Below are positions 1-7,162 of a DNA stretch of 30,905 nucleotides, in pieces. A program made the position numbers and the translations under genes. Origin of the DNA: JAYZBC01 sp036339375 (lineage in GTDB: Bacteria; Pseudomonadota; Alphaproteobacteria; MPNO01; UBA2964); contig JAYZBC010000021.1 of NCBI GenBank assembly GCA_036339375.1, positions 1-30,905 of the forward strand, read 5' to 3'. Position 1 is the stretch's first letter. Every line of letters starts with the position of its first letter. Below the pieces are notes generated by a model that worked only from the letters and a program-made list of their open reading frames with translations, was not told the DNA's origin and made no database searches.

Positions 1-27
1 TCTCGCAGTAAACCGAAAATAACAGAC

Positions 28-33
28 AGGAGG
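28..33 (+). promoter_or_regulatory. Shine-Dalgarno for the original dctM start at 45
   Basis: AGGAGG, 11 bases before ATG 45. It marks the intended start and shows that the intact frame beginning at GTG 144 is a truncated remainder rather than the natural gene start. Confidence 0.7.
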
Positions 34-44
34 GAAACAAAGCG

Positions 45-125
45 ATGGAGTGGTGGGAAGCCTTTTTAATGATTATGGGGTCGCGGGTTGTTGGCAGGGT
101 TATTGGTATGCCGGGGGCGTTTTAA
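45..125 (+). pseudogene. Broken 5' end of TRAP large permease gene (in-frame stop)
   Basis: An ATG at 45 sits 11 bases after a perfect AGGAGG (28-33) and is in the same frame as the permease that follows. The reading is MEWWEAF at the start, which is typical of DctM proteins. It then passes through a first membrane segment in which hydrophobic positions are replaced by Gly or Arg, and reaches TAA at 123-125. After the stop the frame goes on as FLVVNGVGAY and joins the intact permease. In the paralogue at 22300 the same place reads PVAFAFL, so the stop stands where Ala is expected and the neighbouring Val is Gly. Either the gene is a recent pseudogene or the first ~120 bases contain read or assembly errors, because they lie at the window edge. 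I cannot tell these apart from one sequence. Confidence 0.7.
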
Positions 126-143
126 TTTCTGGTCGTTAACGGT

Positions 144-1358
144 GTGGGTGCATACATATTCTTTGGCGGAATTCCGGGTATGTTACAACAAGTTATCCAA
201 ATTTCAGAATCCCTCAGTACCTTTACCTTAGTTCCTGTAGCACTTTTTTTAGTAATGGGTGAAATTATGTTTCATTCAGGAATTGGAATTAGCTTGCTGG
301 ACGCCCTGGATAAATGGTTTGGAAGTATAAAAGGTCGGCTGGCTCTGATGGCGGTTGGTGGTGGAGTGCTATTTTCTGCGCTCACAGGAAACAGTATGGG
401 AAGTGTTGCGCTTTTAGGATCATCTCTCGTCCCAGAAATGGAAAAAAGGGGCTACGGCAAGCCCATGTCTTTGGGCCCCATTCTTGGTAGCGGAGGGTTG
501 GCAATCATGATCCCGCCTAGTGGATTGGCAGTACTTTTGGGTGTCGTTGCAGAACTCTCAATAGGCAAAATTCTTATCGCAATTATCCTTCCAGGAATAA
601 TTATGGCGGTGCTTTATGCTATTTATATAGTTGGGCGTTGTGCTGTGGATCCCAAAGTGGCACCAGCTTTTGTAGTTGAGAGGGTGCCTTGGCCTGAGAG
701 GCTACGTGTCGCTGGTATCCATATTCTACCCGTTGGTTTTATAATTTTCATGGTGGTTGGTGTCATTTTTGCTGGTTTTGCAACTCCAAGCGAGTCTGCA
801 GCTTCAGGCGCCCTTGGTACCTTTTTACTGGCCGTTGCCCAACGGCGTATGAGTTGGAGTGTTTTTAAAAAGGCCATAGTTGGAAGTCTAGAAATTTCCG
901 TTATGATTTTGCTAATCATTTCCGGGGCATTAGCTTTTACACAAATGCTTGCATTTACCGGTGCTACTTCAGGACTAATCAGTATGGTCCTAAGCTTTAA
1001 TGTTAGTCCAATTGCGCTCATAAGTTTGATGCTTGTGACAGTAATTGTATTGGGCATGCTGATGAGCCCAGTTCCGATTATGTTGGTTACGCTACCGGTT
1101 TTTATACCGGTGGTCGAAGAATTGGGGTTCAACGCCATATGGTTTGCTGTGTTGTACCTGATCGCAATTGAGACTGGTTCTACCTCCCCCCCGTTTGGCG
1201 CTGGTTTGTTTGTTATGAAGGGTGTCGCACCGAAAGGCACAACAATGAACGAAATTTACAGGGCCGCTGTTCCGTTCCTTATTTGCGATCTTATTGCCAT
1301 ATTACTTGTTCTGGCATTCCCTGCCATTGTTTCCTGGCCCCTAGCCAAGATGTTTTGA
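144..1358 (+). CDS. dctM: TRAP transporter large permease (DctM), N-terminally disrupted
   Basis: This is the large membrane subunit of a tripartite ATP-independent periplasmic transporter, which imports carboxylates (DctM/SiaM family) with the ion gradient as driving force. Family marks include GEIMFHSGIG, the GPILGSGGLAIMIPPSGLAVLL block, GFATPSESAASGALG and TGSTSPPFGAGLFVMKGVAP. The protein is almost wholly hydrophobic, with about a dozen membrane segments. From GTG 144 it has 404 residues; adding the upstream part from ATG 45 would give about 438, the usual family length and close to the 442-aa paralogue at 22300. GTG 144 has no Shine-Dalgarno, so it is only the longest uninterrupted frame. 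The matching small permease and binding protein would lie left of the window. The gene ends 34 bases before the convergent extradiol dioxygenase gene. Whether it is functional depends on the stop at 123-125. Confidence 0.85.
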   Translation: MGAYIFFGGIPGMLQQVIQISESLSTFTLVPVALFLVMGEIMFHSGIGISLLDALDKWFGSIKGRLALMAVGGGVLFSALTGNSMGSVALLGSSLVPEMEKRGYGKPMSLGPILGSGGLAIMIPPSGLAVLLGVVAELSIGKILIAIILPGIIMAVLYAIYIVGRCAVDPKVAPAFVVERVPWPERLRVAGIHILPVGFIIFMVVGVIFAGFATPSESAASGALGTFLLAVAQRRMSWSVFKKAIVGSLEISVMILLIISGALAFTQMLAFTGATSGLISMVLSFNVSPIALISLMLVTVIVLGMLMSPVPIMLVTLPVFIPVVEELGFNAIWFAVLYLIAIETGSTSPPFGAGLFVMKGVAPKGTTMNEIYRAAVPFLICDLIAILLVLAFPAIVSWPLAKMF

Positions 1359-1392
1359 TGGAGGAAGACTAAGTCTTTGCATTTAGGGGAAA

Positions 1393-2400
1393 TTAACCAT
1401 TTCTCCAGACAGCAAAACCCATTCCGCAACCAGTGGCAGCTTCTGATCGATAACAAGGAATATATTCTTGCCATTTGCACTTTAGGTGTTCAGATGCTCC
1501 GTCCAACGCTATCCAGTTACGCATTTCTGAATTACCGGAAACTAAACTTTTAGATGGTATAGTTGACAACATTTTTGCATCATGTACCCGGCAACCGGCC
1601 AAAACTTTCCTGTCTAGGTTTTCATCAATTAGAAAATGGCTCAGACCACCAGAGGCAATTACCCCGATACGTTTTGTATCTCCATTGTTTTCTATAGCAG
1701 TACGGAGGGCTTGTCCCAAAACATGGCACCGATAAGCCGTGGGCTGATTAGGGGGATAGTAAGTATTGAGGATAATGGGAACGACAGGTATTTCTTTACT
1801 TTTTAAAAGACGTTTGTGCACAAAACCAAATGCATGTCCTTCTCCCCGAGACTTAGGTAAAATGGTTGATTGACTGATGTCAAAACCGTGGTCTGTTAAA
1901 TAATTAATTAAATTTGATCCAAGGTCTGAATCAACCGGATATTCTTTAGGTTTCTTTTCTTCGTGGTATTGTGCCCTTGCGCGAATCCAGTATGGCGGGG
2001 AATTCTGTGGTATCTGAAGGGGATAATTTTTAATTGTTTTCCCCCAGTAAATTAGTATCGCAGGCATGTTATCTTCAAAAAACTGTTCGCGTTGATCGTC
2101 TCCAATAATAACTAAGGTATCCAAGTTTGCAGTATGGATTTCTTGTTGGATACGTTCTATAGCTGCTTGGCATTGCTTTAAATGGTTAGTTATTTTTTCT
2201 ATGGTAATTAGACTTTTTATTTTTGGATCTGCTACTGAAAGAAGGTATTCATAACTGCATTTTCGGCCATCTTTATCATAGAGCTCTCGCTGCCAATTGC
2301 TTTTGCCCTGGTCTATCTCTGCGTGGCGCACAAAATCTTCTGCCAAACTATTAAGCATAGGGCTATGTGACGTGCCGATGCCAAGAACAATTTTTCCCAT
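1393..2400 (-). CDS. Class III extradiol ring-cleavage dioxygenase (LigB superfamily)
   Basis: Non-heme Fe(II) enzyme of the protocatechuate 4,5-dioxygenase beta-subunit (LigB) fold, expected to open a catechol-type ring next to the two hydroxyls. The N-terminus GIGTSHSPML carries the first iron His (H12). GDDQREQFFEDNMPA (100-114) matches the characteristic central block, GEGHAFGFVH (187-196) holds candidate active-site His, and GGLSHFLIDE (251-260) matches the C-terminal block with the acidic ligand. I chose ATG 2400 (335 aa) because homologous proteins begin at this MGKIVLGIGTSH; an upstream ATG at 2439 adds 13 residues with no family character. The ribosome binding site is weak for both. 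It is a single-gene unit, convergent with dctM and divergent from the Rieske gene at 2572. The substrate (gallate-, protocatechuate- or catechol-like) cannot be named. Confidence 0.85.
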   Translation of the reverse strand: MGKIVLGIGTSHSPMLNSLAEDFVRHAEIDQGKSNWQRELYDKDGRKCSYEYLLSVADPKIKSLITIEKITNHLKQCQAAIERIQQEIHTANLDTLVIIGDDQREQFFEDNMPAILIYWGKTIKNYPLQIPQNSPPYWIRARAQYHEEKKPKEYPVDSDLGSNLINYLTDHGFDISQSTILPKSRGEGHAFGFVHKRLLKSKEIPVVPIILNTYYPPNQPTAYRCHVLGQALRTAIENNGDTKRIGVIASGGLSHFLIDENLDRKVLAGCRVHDAKMLSTIPSKSLVSGNSEMRNWIALDGASEHLKCKWQEYIPCYRSEAATGCGMGFAVWRNG

Positions 2401-2571
2401 ACCAAATTTTACAATCTCAAATGAGCAGACACAAAACAAATGTATAAAAAACTTATAAACTGGATGGTATTTTATAAATAAATTTTTTACCTTGTTTCAA
2501 ATATGACAAAAGAGTTCGTTTTCCTTGTGAATTTGTTTCTGTTTTTTTAATTTAATGTGAGGTTAGAGGTT

Positions 2572-3816
2572 ATGCTTTCAAAATCAGAAAATAAAGAGCT
2601 CACAGAAGTTGGTCCTGGTACGCCCGCGGGATCGTGGTTAAGGCAGTATTGGCATCCTGTAGCCATATCTGATAAATGGGAAGGTGTTAAAACCCACTGG
2701 GATTTCTCGGAGTCTTTGACATTCCAAAATCAGGTAGGAACTGTCGGAAGTTGGGCAGACCGGCTAGCAAATTTTACTGGTAAACCAACAGCAATTCGAA
2801 TTTTAGGAGAGGATTTGGTGCTTTTTCGTGATGGAGAAGGAAACCCTGGTTTACTCGGTAAGTATTGTCCTCACCGTGGCACTTCATTGGAATTTGGAAG
2901 AATTCACAAAGAGGGTTTATCTTGCTGTTATCATGGATGGCTTTTTGATATTCATGGTAATTGCCTCAGTATGCCGGCGGAACCGGAAGATTCCACTTTT
3001 CGAGATAAAGTTCATCATCAAGCGTATCCTGTCCAAGAAATGGGCGGTTTGCTTTGGGCATATTTGGGGGGCGAAAATCCACCAATTTTACCTCGGTTTG
3101 ATGTTTTCGCTCGAACAGATGGGATTCGGGCTGTGGAAAATTTTGGGCTGTGGCCTGCTAACTATTTCCAGATTTGTGAAAATTCGGTGGATCAGGCGCA
3201 CACGACAATTTTGCACGGCGGCAAAGGTGGAGAAAGATCAGATATTTGGGGATCTGAAATTCCACAGACTACCTGGGAGACGTTGGAACTTGGTATTAAA
3301 GCAACGGCCAATCGGCCCGGACTAAACTATCAGAGGTCTTCCTACTACATTTTGCCAACAATGGTTCGTTTGCCACAGCCATGGCCAAAGGGAGAGTTTA
3401 AGTGGCCTCGTTATTCAGCAAATTGGCGTACACCTGTGGATGATCACCATACCCTCGTTCTTAGTGTTTGTTTCACTCCTGAAGTTGACGGCAAATTGCC
3501 AGATTTGCCCGAAGGGTCGAGCTTTTCTGTTGGTGATAGCTTATTGGTACACCGGGAACAAGATTACCGGGCGATGGTGAGCCAGGGTCCCCGTTTCGAT
3601 AGGTCAACGGAAAAGTTAGGCCAGTCAGACGAAGGAGTCATTCTGCTTCGCAAAGTCATTCTTGATGCAATTAGGGATGTAAAAAAAGGAATTGATCCAA
3701 AAGGAGTTATTCGGAGAAGTGATAATAAGGAAATTATTGATTTGGAAGGAATCGTTGCAGATCACATTGATCAATCTACTTTAGTTCAACCTGCAAGTGC
3801 ATCGCCAATTCATTAG
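2572..3816 (+). CDS. Rieske non-heme iron oxygenase, alpha subunit (phthalate dioxygenase-like)
   Basis: Oxygenase component that would hydroxylate or O/N-demethylate a substrate using electrons from a separate reductase. The Rieske [2Fe-2S] site is C99-x-H101-x16-C118-x2-H121; the catalytic mononuclear iron site is D207-x2-H210-x4-H215, preceded by the usual ENSVD. Length (414 aa) and layout fit the single-subunit phthalate 4,5-dioxygenase/vanillate demethylase branch. Compared with the Rieske protein at 24685, about 30 extra residues (roughly 38-70) lie between WHPVAIS and IRILGEDLV. ATG 2572 is preferred to GTG 2557: TGAGG at 2558-2562 lies 9 bases upstream, and MLSKSENKELTEVGPGTPAG aligns with relatives. 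It is the first gene of a nine-gene forward run. No electron-transfer partner is nearby, and the substrate is unknown. Confidence 0.9.
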   Translation: MLSKSENKELTEVGPGTPAGSWLRQYWHPVAISDKWEGVKTHWDFSESLTFQNQVGTVGSWADRLANFTGKPTAIRILGEDLVLFRDGEGNPGLLGKYCPHRGTSLEFGRIHKEGLSCCYHGWLFDIHGNCLSMPAEPEDSTFRDKVHHQAYPVQEMGGLLWAYLGGENPPILPRFDVFARTDGIRAVENFGLWPANYFQICENSVDQAHTTILHGGKGGERSDIWGSEIPQTTWETLELGIKATANRPGLNYQRSSYYILPTMVRLPQPWPKGEFKWPRYSANWRTPVDDHHTLVLSVCFTPEVDGKLPDLPEGSSFSVGDSLLVHREQDYRAMVSQGPRFDRSTEKLGQSDEGVILLRKVILDAIRDVKKGIDPKGVIRRSDNKEIIDLEGIVADHIDQSTLVQPASASPIH

Positions 3817-3942
3817 TGTCTTAAGGTAAAAATAATTTTTACTCTTTAGGCCTTGTATTTCTTTTTGAGCATCAGATGAGGCCTTCTTAACCTTTATGTG
3901 GCAGAATGTTTTTATCAAACTAACGCATAAAATTTTAGAATT

Positions 3943-3956
3943 GGAGAATTTTTATA
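3943..3956 (+). promoter_or_regulatory. Shine-Dalgarno followed by a possible ATA start for the TauD-like gene
   Basis: GGAG at 3943-3946 is followed 7 bases later by ATA (3954-3956), then GTC AAA AAA. This is in frame with the TauD-like gene, with no stop before GTG 4011. It adds 19 residues with a coding look (VKKFFNPWKPTDRIHKP). Neither GTG 4011 nor ATG 4020 has a ribosome binding site. The natural start is therefore probably here, as a rare ATA codon or an ATG changed by one base. Confidence 0.5.
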
Positions 3957-4010
3957 GTCAAAAAATTTTTTAATCCATGGAAACCGACAGACCGTATTCA
4001 TAAACCATGT

Positions 4011-5030
4011 GTGTTTATGGAACGAATTGACACTGCTTCAAGTTGGACGCGCGAGGCTTTAACAGATTCTCAGGCCTATATTTATAGAATGAACAATGCC
4101 GAAGTGCTTGATGTTCTTGACGCTGTCAACCGTGTTGAAGAACAAGGTATAGATATTGAAGATATAAAACGAAAAGGTTTTGAATTACCGACCTTTGGTC
4201 CAATCCTTGATGAGTTGAGGGGTGAAATTATCCATGGTCGTGGATTTGTGTTTCTCAGAGGGCTCCCTGTTGATGGCCGGTCACGTTATCAGCAGGCGGC
4301 TGCTTTTTGGGGTATAAGCTGCTACATCGGGAGGGCGGTATCGCAAAATGGAAAGGGCCATCTTCTAGGCCACGTAAAAAATCTTGGTGAGAAAATTACT
4401 TCGGCCACAGGCCGGGGATATAACTCTGCGTCAGAATTGGGTTTTCATTCAGATAGTTGTGACATCTTTGGCCTATGTGCTCTGCGCCTCTCCAAATCTG
4501 GAGGTCAACATCGCATGTGTAGCTCCGTTACAGTTTATAATGAAATGTTAACACAACGCCCTGACTTAGTGAAAGAATTGGCTTTTCGTTTTTACAGGTC
4601 TCGACGAGGTGAATTGCCATCTGGAGAATCCGATCCATGGACACGACAGCCAGTGTTTAGCGTAACTCAAGGTTATTTTGCGGCACGTGGTGCTAGCAGT
4701 ACTATAAAACGTGCACAAGGAATGCCTGGAGTGCCAGACCTCACCCCAGCGCAGAATGAAGCTATTAGCCTATATGGCACACTTGCAAATGAATTAGCCA
4801 TGGATATCGATTTTGAACTCGGGGATATCTCTTTAGTCCAAAACTACGTGAACTTACATGCGCGCACCCGTTATGAAGACTGGCCAGATGAGGAACGCAA
4901 ACGTCACCTTCTGAGGCTCTGGCTGTGTTTCGATGGGGCCCGTCCCATACATGACGATATATTGCGCGATCATCAGTATGGAATACTTGAAGAAGGCACT
5001 ATTCCTCATGCGCCATTGGAAGCAGCCTAA
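4011..5030 (+). CDS. TauD/TfdA-family Fe(II)/2-oxoglutarate-dependent oxygenase
   Basis: Predicted non-heme iron oxygenase that couples 2-oxoglutarate decarboxylation to substrate hydroxylation, often leading to loss of a side group. The facial triad is visible: H146-x-D148 in GFHSDSCD and the distal H283 in NYVNLHARTRYEDW, followed by R298 and R302 in the KRHLLRLWL block, where the 2-oxoglutarate-binding Arg normally lies. NLHARTxYED-W is strongly typical of TauD/TfdA relatives. I report the longest canonical frame (GTG 4011, 339 aa). The start is doubtful: coding-like sequence runs in frame back to an ATA at 3954 with a good ribosome binding site. It lies second in the oxygenase cluster, 195 bases after the first Rieske gene and 99 before the small protein gene. 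The substrate is not inferable; taurine or 2,4-D use should not be assumed. Confidence 0.85.
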   Translation: MFMERIDTASSWTREALTDSQAYIYRMNNAEVLDVLDAVNRVEEQGIDIEDIKRKGFELPTFGPILDELRGEIIHGRGFVFLRGLPVDGRSRYQQAAAFWGISCYIGRAVSQNGKGHLLGHVKNLGEKITSATGRGYNSASELGFHSDSCDIFGLCALRLSKSGGQHRMCSSVTVYNEMLTQRPDLVKELAFRFYRSRRGELPSGESDPWTRQPVFSVTQGYFAARGASSTIKRAQGMPGVPDLTPAQNEAISLYGTLANELAMDIDFELGDISLVQNYVNLHARTRYEDWPDEERKRHLLRLWLCFDGARPIHDDILRDHQYGILEEGTIPHAPLEAA

Positions 5031-5129
5031 TTGCGTTTGTAAACCCTAACTTTCTGTTGAAAATTTGAATACACTTTACGCTGCTAGAAAACATAGGCTA
5101 GATTTAGCAAGTGAATTTGGGAGAGTGCA

Positions 5130-5426
5130 ATGGATTATAATCCTTTTTTGGAATTACAAAAACAAGGCCATAAGGAGGAGGTTTCAGGGAGGGGTCGTAT
5201 TGAACATCCGGAAGCTATTGTAAATATTCCCTGGCAAACGAGATCGGAAACTCCGACAGACTATGAAATAAGACTTACCAAAGCATTGTCTCAAATTTTT
5301 GAAGCAGACATAGATACCCTTCCAGAAATTGTGAGCGAACTAAACAGCCGAAAGGTATTAGCGCCGGATGGTACGCCTTGGAACGCGGAAAAATTCAAAA
5401 TGGCAATAAAAAGGCTAGCTTTTTAG
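5130..5426 (+). CDS. Small protein, recombinase-like helix domain type, function unknown
   Basis: A 98-residue soluble protein with no signal peptide, membrane segment or cysteine. The N-terminal third (MDYNPFLELQKQGH, then IPWQTR around residues 33-39) is followed by a helical part, residues about 45-98. That part contains LPEIVSELNSRKVLAPDGTPWNAEKF, which resembles the helical 'new site, choose wording, act' tail seen in serine recombinases (LNxxGxxxxxGxxW). As I recall, stand-alone proteins of this kind are annotated as recombinase-like helix domain proteins and occur beside ring-hydroxylating oxygenase genes. There is no catalytic recombinase domain, so it is not a recombinase. GGGAGAG lies just before ATG 5130. 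It sits between the 2OG oxygenase and the second Rieske oxygenase (31-base gap), so a role with these enzymes is an inference from position only. Confidence 0.7.
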   Translation: MDYNPFLELQKQGHKEEVSGRGRIEHPEAIVNIPWQTRSETPTDYEIRLTKALSQIFEADIDTLPEIVSELNSRKVLAPDGTPWNAEKFKMAIKRLAF

Positions 5427-5457
5427 TAAATTTGTATCGTTAACATTCGGAGGTTTT

Positions 5458-6525
5458 ATGTCCGAAAAAAAAGTTTCAAAGCAAGAAATAGAAAATCGGT
5501 TCGAAAAAGGTTTATTGAACCTGTGGTATCCCGTTTTGCCGAGTTGGGCGTTAGGAGATACACCCATTGGAATTACACGTTTATCGAGGAATATTGTCCT
5601 TTGGCGTGATCACGAAGGTCACGTTCACGCACTCGAAGACCGTTGCCCACATCGGGGAGCACGGCTATCACTTGGCTGGAATTTGGGAGATCGCCTTGCC
5701 TGCTGGTATCATGGTGTGGAGGTAGGTAGCAACGGTAAAGTTGAAAAAGTACCTGCTGTTGAAAATTGCAGTATGGAAGGCGAGAAAACGACACATAGCT
5801 ATCCGGTGAATGAAACCAAGGATGCTATATTTTTATATTTTGGTGACGAAGCCCATCCGAACCCGCCAGAACTCGTATTGCCCAATGAACTGGCCGGAAA
5901 AGATTTTGGCCACAGGCTTTGTACTGCGACTTGGAAATGTAATTACATTTACGCTGTAGACAACGTGATGGATCCGATGCATGGCGCCTATCTGCATGCT
6001 AAATCCCACTCCATGGCCTATGGGGATAAGACGGCAAAAATGCGAATTCGGGAAACTGCCACGGGATTGTCTTTCGAAAAAATAGGTCAGCGTGATATCA
6101 ATTTTGATTGGGTAGAGGTTGGGTTTTCCGGTGGTATGTGGCTGCTTCTTTCTATCCCTTACCGTAAGAACGCTGGACCGGGTGGTAGTTTTTATATCGT
6201 TGGGTATGTCACTCCTATTGATGAAGAACACACCCAGGTTTTTTTCTGGCGTACACGTAAAGTTCAAGGGTGGAAGCGAGATGTCTGGAAATTTATGTAT
6301 AAAAATCGATTAGAAGGGCTACATTGGGACGTCCTTGAACAGGATCGTGTTGTTCTGGAAAACTTGTCACCGAATGCACGAGATTTTGAAGGATTAAATG
6401 CTCACGACGTAGGGCTCACACGAGTAAGACACTTAATGAAAAAAATGGTGTCAGAGCAGCTTTCCCAACTTGCCCATCACAACACAAAAAGAAAATCCGG
6501 TGATGGTGTAGTTGCGCCAAAATGA
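5458..6525 (+). CDS. Rieske non-heme iron oxygenase, alpha subunit
   Basis: Second Rieske oxygenase of the cluster. The [2Fe-2S] site is C63-x-H65-x16-C82-x2-H85 and the mononuclear iron site is D172-x2-H175-x4-H180 in DNVMDPMHGAYLHA. At 355 residues it is shorter than the first (414 aa), and its C-terminal half is only distantly like the other two, so it probably has another substrate. Its layout (short N-terminus LLNLWYPVLPSWAL straight into the Rieske domain) is closest to single-subunit demethylase/hydroxylase types. A good AGG ribosome binding site precedes ATG 5458 (TCGGAGGTTTT). The gene follows the small protein by 31 bases and precedes the cupin by 77. No reductase or ferredoxin is present near it. 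Confidence 0.9.
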   Translation: MSEKKVSKQEIENRFEKGLLNLWYPVLPSWALGDTPIGITRLSRNIVLWRDHEGHVHALEDRCPHRGARLSLGWNLGDRLACWYHGVEVGSNGKVEKVPAVENCSMEGEKTTHSYPVNETKDAIFLYFGDEAHPNPPELVLPNELAGKDFGHRLCTATWKCNYIYAVDNVMDPMHGAYLHAKSHSMAYGDKTAKMRIRETATGLSFEKIGQRDINFDWVEVGFSGGMWLLLSIPYRKNAGPGGSFYIVGYVTPIDEEHTQVFFWRTRKVQGWKRDVWKFMYKNRLEGLHWDVLEQDRVVLENLSPNARDFEGLNAHDVGLTRVRHLMKKMVSEQLSQLAHHNTKRKSGDGVVAPK

Positions 6526-6602
6526 TTTGATGCAACTGTGCGGGAAAAGTTTGCAAATGCAGATACTTCAAGCTTGTTTTTTATAACCTGAGAGGAAAAG
6601 TT

Positions 6603-7157
6603 ATGCCTAATTCTCCAGATTTTCAACGCGAAGAGATAGAAACTTGGGCTGAACCCGTCGACAAGTCATTCGAAGATTGGATGGAATCTCGTGTAGCCCG
6701 TTTTGAAACCAGAACTTACGACTGGGACGCACTGAAATTTCAGGCAGATTACAATCCAAAATATGCTCGTGCACAATGTCGTTACATGGGAACGGGTGGT
6801 ACAGGAGTTGAAGGTGATGAAAATGTTGTTCCCGCAGAGCATTTCACTTTTTCAACTATGATTTTGCCCGCAGGTTGTGAGGGTCCCGCACATCTCCATA
6901 TTGATGTTGAAGAAGTTTTTTTTATGTTGCGAGGAAGTATTCGCTTGACTATTGAAAATAATCAAAATTCCTACGAAACCATCCTTAAAGAACGAGATTT
7001 AGTCTCGGTTCCACCCGGCTTTTATCGCGGTCTCGTAAATATTGGGAAGGAAGAAGCCTTAATGCTTGTTATGCTTGGTAATAAAAAACCTATCACGCCC
7101 ACCTACCCCCCGGATCATCCATTGGCAAAAATTAAACGTGAAAAACTAGCTGAATAA
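6603..7157 (+). CDS. Cupin-domain protein
   Basis: A 184-residue single-cupin protein. Cupin motif 1 is clear: GPAHLHIDVEEVFFMLRG (94-111), with H97, H99 and E103 or E104 as metal ligands. Motif 2 is PPGFYRGLVN (137-146); the His normally present before Gly is Arg142, so one of the four usual ligands is missing. The N-terminal ~60 residues are acidic and have no recognised domain. GAGAGGAAAAG precedes ATG 6603. It could be a metal-dependent dioxygenase or isomerase, or a non-catalytic binding protein; the missing His favours caution. It lies five bases before the hydrolase gene, so the two are surely co-transcribed and probably act on related compounds. Confidence 0.8.
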   Translation: MPNSPDFQREEIETWAEPVDKSFEDWMESRVARFETRTYDWDALKFQADYNPKYARAQCRYMGTGGTGVEGDENVVPAEHFTFSTMILPAGCEGPAHLHIDVEEVFFMLRGSIRLTIENNQNSYETILKERDLVSVPPGFYRGLVNIGKEEALMLVMLGNKKPITPTYPPDHPLAKIKREKLAE

Positions 7158-7162
7158 AGCCG

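Noticed and set aside
623..1240. Long minus-strand open frame opposite dctM (and a similar one at 23106-23579)
   Set aside because: It lies wholly antisense to strongly recognisable permease genes and its translation has no family character; both are frame shadows of the same gene family.
3826..3842. Palindrome GTAAAAAT-A-ATTTTTAC after the first Rieske gene
   Set aside because: All A/T except the ends and only a one-base centre, so it would be a poor hairpin; probably chance in an AT-rich gap.
3848..3884. Two AGGCCT copies able to pair with each other
   Set aside because: Six bases that are self-palindromic, a 25-base loop and no U-run; too weak to call a terminator.
3977..4003. Eight-codon frame (ATG to TAA) just before the TauD-like gene
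   Set aside because: It overlaps the coding-like extension of the TauD-like gene in another frame and has no ribosome site.
5130..5426. Reading the small protein as a site-specific recombinase or mobile-element remnant
   Set aside because: Only a helical tail-like segment is present, with no catalytic domain, no repeats and no att-like sites around it.
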